DNA of 64,000 bases from JAZGGS01 sp963764825 (GTDB taxonomy: Bacteria; Bacteroidota; Ignavibacteria; Ignavibacteriales; Ignavibacteriaceae). The position numbers were made by a program, and so were the translations under genes. The notes under the pieces were generated by a model, which was not told the origin of the DNA, ran no database searches, and saw only the letters and a list, made by a program, of their open reading frames with translations. The stretch's first letter is position 1, and the number at the start of each line of letters is the position of its first letter. The stretch is from NCBI GenBank assembly GCA_963764825.1, contig CAVXUA010000003.1, positions 62,001-126,000 on the forward strand, read 5' to 3'. Below are positions 59,891-64,000 of the stretch, one piece after another.

Positions 59891-60922
59891 ATGGGCCTGG
59901 TGGAAGACATTCTTGTTATCCGACAGCACAATCAAATTGGTGATATGCTTTGTTCGCTAACTTTATATGTTGCACTAAAGAAAAAATATCCGGGCTCAAG
60001 AATTACTCTGGTTGCAGCAAAAACTAATTACGAAATTCCTTTCAGCAAAATAAACCCCTTTATTGATCAGGTGTTAATCTTAGACCGATCAACTTTTAAA
60101 AAAACAATCAGGTTCTACAAAGAATTACGAAAAAGAAAATACCAGATTGGAATCGTGCCTTCAACAATTAAAGTTTCAAGAACTTCTCATATAATTAATT
60201 TTTTATCCGGTGCTAAATCCAGGGTTGGGGTAAAATCAATCGACGGAGTAAAAAATCCATCCAATCACTTCTTAAATATTAAATTGGGTTTTATGTGGGA
60301 TGGGATTCATCAACTTGATCGAAATCTGGATATTGTGAAACAAATTGGGTGTAACTTATCGGAAGAAGAAAAGAAGTCAATAATGTTTCAATTCTCAAAT
60401 GATGAAATTAATGAAGCTAAAAAATTCATTGAAGAAAATTTTCCCGGGAAAAGTAAAAAGATAATCGGTTTTCACCCCGGCGCAGGAAAAGTAGCAAATA
60501 TGTGGGAAACAAAACGTTTTATAAGATTGATAAAAAATGTTTACAATAAATTTAACAACTATGTTCTACTAACTTCGGGATGGGCGGATGATGATACAAT
60601 TAGTGAGGTTGGGGCTGAATTAAAAAACTCCGGTATAGATTACGAAGTTTTACATAACCATCCTGTTAAAAAACTTGGTGCAATTCTTTCTTTAATAAAT
60701 CTTTACATAACAAACGACACCGGGACAATGCACATCGCAGGATTTTCCGGTGCAAAAATAATTTCTCTTTTCGGACCAACAAATCCAAAAGAGTGGGCCC
60801 CAAAAAGGAAAAATCAATTGTATATTAAATCCAAAACGAATAATATTAATGATATTACTGTTGATGATGTTTGCAATAAAGCAGAATCATTTCTGGTTAA
60901 AGCTAATGGAGATAAAAAATGA
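59891..60922 (+). CDS. GT9-family (heptosyltransferase-like) glycosyltransferase
   Basis: This 343-residue GT-B enzyme of the ADP-heptose:LPS heptosyltransferase group has the N-terminal VIRQHNQIGDMLCSLTLYVAL, the donor-side HPGAGKVANMWETKRFI and TNDTGTMHIAGFSGAKIISLFGP (partial). The family signature is present throughout. The frame is open from 59825, inside hemB, but ATG 59891 starts the conserved domain. It probably adds a sugar to lipopolysaccharide or another cell-surface glycan. It overlaps the aldo/keto reductase gene by four bases. Confidence 0.88.
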   Translation: MGLVEDILVIRQHNQIGDMLCSLTLYVALKKKYPGSRITLVAAKTNYEIPFSKINPFIDQVLILDRSTFKKTIRFYKELRKRKYQIGIVPSTIKVSRTSHIINFLSGAKSRVGVKSIDGVKNPSNHFLNIKLGFMWDGIHQLDRNLDIVKQIGCNLSEEEKKSIMFQFSNDEINEAKKFIEENFPGKSKKIIGFHPGAGKVANMWETKRFIRLIKNVYNKFNNYVLLTSGWADDDTISEVGAELKNSGIDYEVLHNHPVKKLGAILSLINLYITNDTGTMHIAGFSGAKIISLFGPTNPKEWAPKRKNQLYIKSKTNNINDITVDDVCNKAESFLVKANGDKK

Positions 60923-61287
60923 AATACCGTAAACTGGGAAAATCAGATATAGAAGTTTCTGAAATATCGCTAGGATGTTGGACAATGGGCGGACTAAACT
61001 GGGTAGATGGAATGCCAAACGGTTGGGCGAACGTAGATGAAAACGAGATAACCGAAGCAATTAACTATGCTATCGAGAATGGTGTTAACCACTTTGATAA
61101 TGCAGATGTTTACGGTAACGGCAGAGCCGAAAGAATGTTGGCGCGAATACTTGGTGACAGAACAAACAATTTTATCATTGCTACAAAAGTTGGCTGGTTT
61201 CCCGGTACTGCTGCACATGCTTTTGAACCCACTCATATCCGTCATCAATGTGAACAATCACTGATCAATTTAAAAGAGATTACATAG
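60919..61287 (+). CDS. Aldo/keto reductase, N-terminal part (frameshifted gene)
   Basis: These 122 residues have the family start KYRKLGKSDIEVSEISLGCW, the catalytic segment HFDNADVYGNGRAERML (Asp and Tyr of the tetrad) and ATKVGWFP (Lys). The frame stops after LINLKEIT at a run of four A (61272-61275); five A restore LKRDYIDIYYFHHG, which includes the catalytic His region. The gene overlaps the GT9 gene by four bases. It is an NADPH-dependent oxidoreductase with unknown substrate. Confidence 0.87.
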   Translation: MKYRKLGKSDIEVSEISLGCWTMGGLNWVDGMPNGWANVDENEITEAINYAIENGVNHFDNADVYGNGRAERMLARILGDRTNNFIIATKVGWFPGTAAHAFEPTHIRHQCEQSLINLKEIT

Positions 61288-61355
61288 ACATTTACTATTT
61301 TCATCATGGACATTTTGGTGATAACGATGAATACCTTGATGATGCAGTTGAGGTA

Positions 61356-61889
61356 ATGTATCGCTTAAAAGAAGAGGGGAAGATAAGAATCATCGGGCAG
61401 TCTGCTTATTCACACGAGGATTTTCAGAAGCTTGTTCCAAAAGTAACGCCGGAAGTACTGCAAAGCTGGGCAAATGCAATGGAACCAATATTTATTGAAG
61501 AAGGTACCCCGGCGAGAGACCTGATGGATGAAAATCAAATTTCATTTATTGCATTTAGACCTTTGGGGCAGGGGCTCCTCCTCGATAAGTACAACAAAGA
61601 TAATCCACCAAAATTTGAAGATGGAGATCATCGTAAAGGAATAGAAAGATTTTCTATTGAAAGGCTTACCAGCCTGGAACCAAAAATTGTACGGCTTAAA
61701 GAAAAATTTGGCTCAAGCATTGAAGACCTGGCGAGAGCTGCTCAACAATACCTGCTGCACTATCCAATAATGGGTGCAGTTATTCCCGGATTCAGAAATC
61801 TTAACCAGGTTAAAATTAATTTGTCCGCAATGGATAAACCATTAACTGATGAAGAGTTTAAGTTTATTAAAAATGTGTTCGCAAACTAA
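61356..61889 (+). CDS. Aldo/keto reductase, C-terminal part (frameshifted gene)
   Basis: This 177-residue continuation holds YRLKEEGKIRIIGQSAYS, the segment FIAFRPLGQGLL and the NADP-binding end GAVIPGFRNLNQVKINL. Residues upstream in the same frame (to about 61276) are RDYIDIYYFHHGHFGDNDEYLDD, so only one base is missing between the two parts. The whole protein would be about 323 residues, the usual length. Confidence 0.87.
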   Translation: MYRLKEEGKIRIIGQSAYSHEDFQKLVPKVTPEVLQSWANAMEPIFIEEGTPARDLMDENQISFIAFRPLGQGLLLDKYNKDNPPKFEDGDHRKGIERFSIERLTSLEPKIVRLKEKFGSSIEDLARAAQQYLLHYPIMGAVIPGFRNLNQVKINLSAMDKPLTDEEFKFIKNVFAN

Positions 61890-61925
61890 TTTAAGAAGGT
61901 ATAACGCTGTGCCGTCATCTTTATA

Positions 61926-62672
61926 ATGCACAAAATTAAATTCCGATTTTATGAAGAGCTGAATGATTTCCTTCCGGAATTAAAACGTAAAGTACGTTTT
62001 ACTTATAACTACATCGATCGTGCTTCGGTTAAAGATGTAATTGAATCTTTCGGTGTTCCACATACAGAGGTTGATATGATTTTGGTGAATGGTAACTCTG
62101 TTGGATTTGATTATTTAATTACTGATGGCGATGATATTTCAGTCTATCCTCTCTTCGAAGCACTCGATATTTCTGATGAACAGCATTTAAGAGCAAAACC
62201 GTTACGAAATCCAAAATTTATTGCTGATGTTCATTTAGGAAGACTCACACGCTATCTTAGAATGTTGGGGTTTGATGTTCTATATAAAAATAATTTTGAA
62301 TATGATGAAATTGTAAAGATATCTCTTGAAGACAAAAGGGCGATACTTACAAAAGCCCGGGGAATACTTAAACGAAGCGATGTAACGCATGGTTACTGGG
62401 TAAGAGGCAGTAAAGTCAAAGAGCAGGTTGTTGAAATAATAAAACGGTTCGATCTTAAAAAATTGATTGAAGAATTTACTCGCTGCATTGAATGCAATTC
62501 AATGTTAGAATCCATTTCTAAAAAGAAAATAATTAATAAACTTCCTCTCAAAGTCTCGGAGTCTCAAGGGTTGTTCTCCCTATGTCCTTCATGCCAAAAA
62601 CTTTACTGGAAAGGAACCCATCATCAGCGAATGCTTTCATTCATCAATACAATTAAAAACATTGAATTATAA
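61926..62672 (+). CDS. Mut7-C RNase-like protein with N-terminal ubiquitin-like domain
   Basis: This 248-residue protein has a beta-grasp (ThiS/MoaD-like) N-terminal domain (about 3-80) and a Mut7-C domain (about 95-245). FIADVHLGRLTRYLRMLGFDV is the family core, and C-x2-C pairs (CIECN and CPSCQK) near 180 and 222 form a zinc ribbon. The Asp in ADVHLGRL and the Asp in FEYDEIV are the likely acidic residues of the PIN-like nuclease fold. It is thought to be an RNase, but the biological target is unknown. It has no close operon partner; the metallophosphoesterase follows by 55 bases on the same strand. Confidence 0.85.
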   Translation: MHKIKFRFYEELNDFLPELKRKVRFTYNYIDRASVKDVIESFGVPHTEVDMILVNGNSVGFDYLITDGDDISVYPLFEALDISDEQHLRAKPLRNPKFIADVHLGRLTRYLRMLGFDVLYKNNFEYDEIVKISLEDKRAILTKARGILKRSDVTHGYWVRGSKVKEQVVEIIKRFDLKKLIEEFTRCIECNSMLESISKKKIINKLPLKVSESQGLFSLCPSCQKLYWKGTHHQRMLSFINTIKNIEL

Positions 62673-62727
62673 TTGGCTAACTTCTAATTGTGATTATTCC
62701 TTATTTGAATAGAAAAAATAAAAGTTT

Positions 62728-63978
62728 ATGTGGATAATAATTCGGCTTCTTATAGGTATTACACTTCTTGCGCTTGTTGAAATCTACTTTATCAAAAAAC
62801 TCGGGCTGGCAGTTAAAACTCTCTTCCCTGTTTTTCATCAAAAGCAGTTCAAAATTATTAAAAGAATTTTCCTTATCTGGATGAATTTTTATCCAACAAT
62901 TCTTATAGCAATCTTTGTTTACTTTGCAATCACCTCGGAATATGTAACGCAACCTGCCAGTAGAATAATTGATTACCTGGTTATTTATCCTTTCTGGGTT
63001 AGCTTTATTTTGATGGTTCAAACAGCTATTTATTTTATAATTGTTGATTTGATAAAACTTATCAGTTACCCGATTATCAAAAAACATAAAGCAGTTTTTC
63101 TAAAATGGCAATCGGGGTTTTTTCTTATACTTATCAGCTTTTTCCTAGTTTACATTCCCATAAGAGTAATTTATGATTATAACGAAGTGTCTGTTAGAGA
63201 AGTTGAGTTTAAGAAGGAAAATCTTCCTCAACCGCTAAATAATTTTAAGATAGTTTTTATTTCAGATATCCAGGCAGATCATTATACAGATGAAGGACGG
63301 TTGGATAATTTTATAAACATTGTCAATTCACTTAATCCCGATTTAATCCTTATCGCCGGCGATCTTATTACTACAGGCCCTGATTTTATTGATATTAGTG
63401 CAAACCATGTTGGCAGATTAGAAGGTAAGCATGGTGTTTACTCGTGCATTGGTGATCACGATAACTGGGCATTCCGGAACGATTCTGAACGAAGCATAAA
63501 CGAAATAACCGATGCGATGCAGAAAAATAATGTTCGGATGATTGATAATGAAAAGAAATATTTAAACGTTGACTCTTCATCTATAGAGATAGCATTTGTA
63601 ACAAATACTTATGTAGAAACTATACAAGCAGAATTGTTAGACACATTAGTATCAAATTGTACTGGCGACTTAAAAATATTTTTAACCCATCAACCAAGAC
63701 AGCATCTTATTGAAGCAGCGAGAAAAAATGAGTTTGATCTCTACCTTGCCGGGCATACCCATGGCGGTCAGATTTCATTTCTGTTTCCATTCATTCAACT
63801 TACGCCAACACTTTTCGAAACAAAATATATTCAGGGTGATTTTTATTTTAACGATATGTTGATGATAGTTACAAGAGGTCTGGGAATGTCAATTGCACCG
63901 CTACGTTATAATTCTACACCGGAAGTAACACTTATAACTTTGCAAAACTACATGTTACAAGAATCCCACATCAAATAA
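62728..63978 (+). CDS. Membrane calcineurin-like metallophosphoesterase
   Basis: This 416-residue protein has four hydrophobic segments (about 3-22, 45-68, 86-108 and 128-148) followed by a calcineurin-like phosphoesterase domain (about 175-405). The metal motifs are VFISDIQAD, IAGDLITTGPD, GDHDNW, LTHQPRQ and AGHTHGGQ. Two positions differ from the common pattern: the first motif has Gln where His is usual (D-x-H), and GNH becomes GDH. The rest of the metal site is intact. The domain is probably periplasmic. The last known relatives are cell-envelope or UDP-diacylglucosamine-type hydrolases; the substrate here is open. Confidence 0.87.
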   Translation: MWIIIRLLIGITLLALVEIYFIKKLGLAVKTLFPVFHQKQFKIIKRIFLIWMNFYPTILIAIFVYFAITSEYVTQPASRIIDYLVIYPFWVSFILMVQTAIYFIIVDLIKLISYPIIKKHKAVFLKWQSGFFLILISFFLVYIPIRVIYDYNEVSVREVEFKKENLPQPLNNFKIVFISDIQADHYTDEGRLDNFINIVNSLNPDLILIAGDLITTGPDFIDISANHVGRLEGKHGVYSCIGDHDNWAFRNDSERSINEITDAMQKNNVRMIDNEKKYLNVDSSSIEIAFVTNTYVETIQAELLDTLVSNCTGDLKIFLTHQPRQHLIEAARKNEFDLYLAGHTHGGQISFLFPFIQLTPTLFETKYIQGDFYFNDMLMIVTRGLGMSIAPLRYNSTPEVTLITLQNYMLQESHIK

Positions 63979-64000
63979 ATCTCAATCTTTAATGTTTATT

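Noticed and set aside
1..64000. CRISPR arrays, rRNA genes and insertion sequences
   Set aside because: No regularly spaced direct repeats, rRNA core sequences or transposase motifs were found on reading either strand.

Overview
The window is about 64 kb of AT-rich bacterial chromosome. The gene set suggests a member of the Bacteroidota/Chlorobiota group, most likely an Ignavibacteria-type organism. The clues are a one-protein hybrid two-component system with a propeller sensor and AraC output, many PAS kinases, AGGAG-type ribosome sites, lipoproteins with Bacteroidota-like leaders, and an Mrp/PilMNO-type pilus cluster. This assignment is inference from family content; no search was run.

Layout. 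(1) 0.2-3.9 kb: a membrane PAS kinase, an AlaX-like editing protein, a lytic transglycosylase and a lipoprotein. (2) 4-14 kb: a dense two-component block on the minus strand. It holds a PAS kinase with a receiver, two paralogous single-domain receivers, a small secreted peptide behind an attenuator-like hairpin, a NarL regulator, and a very large kinase with about ten PAS domains and a GAF domain, broken by frameshifts. (3) 14.2-15.7 kb: a BtpA-family gene, a small membrane protein and tRNA-Lys(UUU). (4) 15.8-19.2 kb, plus strand: an NtrC-type regulator and a hybrid kinase. (5) 33.0-19.2 kb, minus strand: a type IV pilus/type II-like assembly locus (two pilins, PilC, PilB, PilT, PilM/N, PilO-P, secretin). 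It runs directly into a receiver, a triple-receiver hybrid kinase and a receiver-DHp protein. (6) 33.8-37.4 kb: two GT-C type membrane glycosyltransferases. (7) 37.6-41.7 kb: aspS, a pyrimidine nucleoside phosphorylase and an SPFH protein. (8) 41.8-59.9 kb: a tetrapyrrole locus on the plus strand (hemX-like, hemA, hemC, lipoprotein, tetR-hemD fusion, hemE, hemN, then hemG and hemB). It is interrupted at 49.5-57.0 kb by a minus-strand block of four tandem paralogous lipoproteins, a 1411-residue hybrid two-component protein and a small secreted protein. (9) 59.9-64 kb: a heptosyltransferase-like GT9, an aldo/keto reductase, a Mut7-C RNase-like protein and a membrane metallophosphoesterase.

How the parts fit. 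hemA, B, C, D, E, N and G together cover glutamyl-tRNA to protoporphyrin IX, except for hemL and a ferrochelatase, which are not in the window. HemD is fused to a TetR DNA-binding module, so the enzyme may also regulate transcription. The pilus genes appear to be co-transcribed with a signalling tail. The hybrid two-component protein lies directly upstream of the lipoprotein array. Between them are three TGTAAC hexamers spaced exactly 42 and 21 bases apart, a candidate operator.

A caution for every reader: at least twelve genes or gene parts, including the essential aspS, are split by single-base indels, mostly in short homopolymers. The likeliest cause is consensus error in the assembly, so broken genes here should not be read as pseudogenes without read-level checks.
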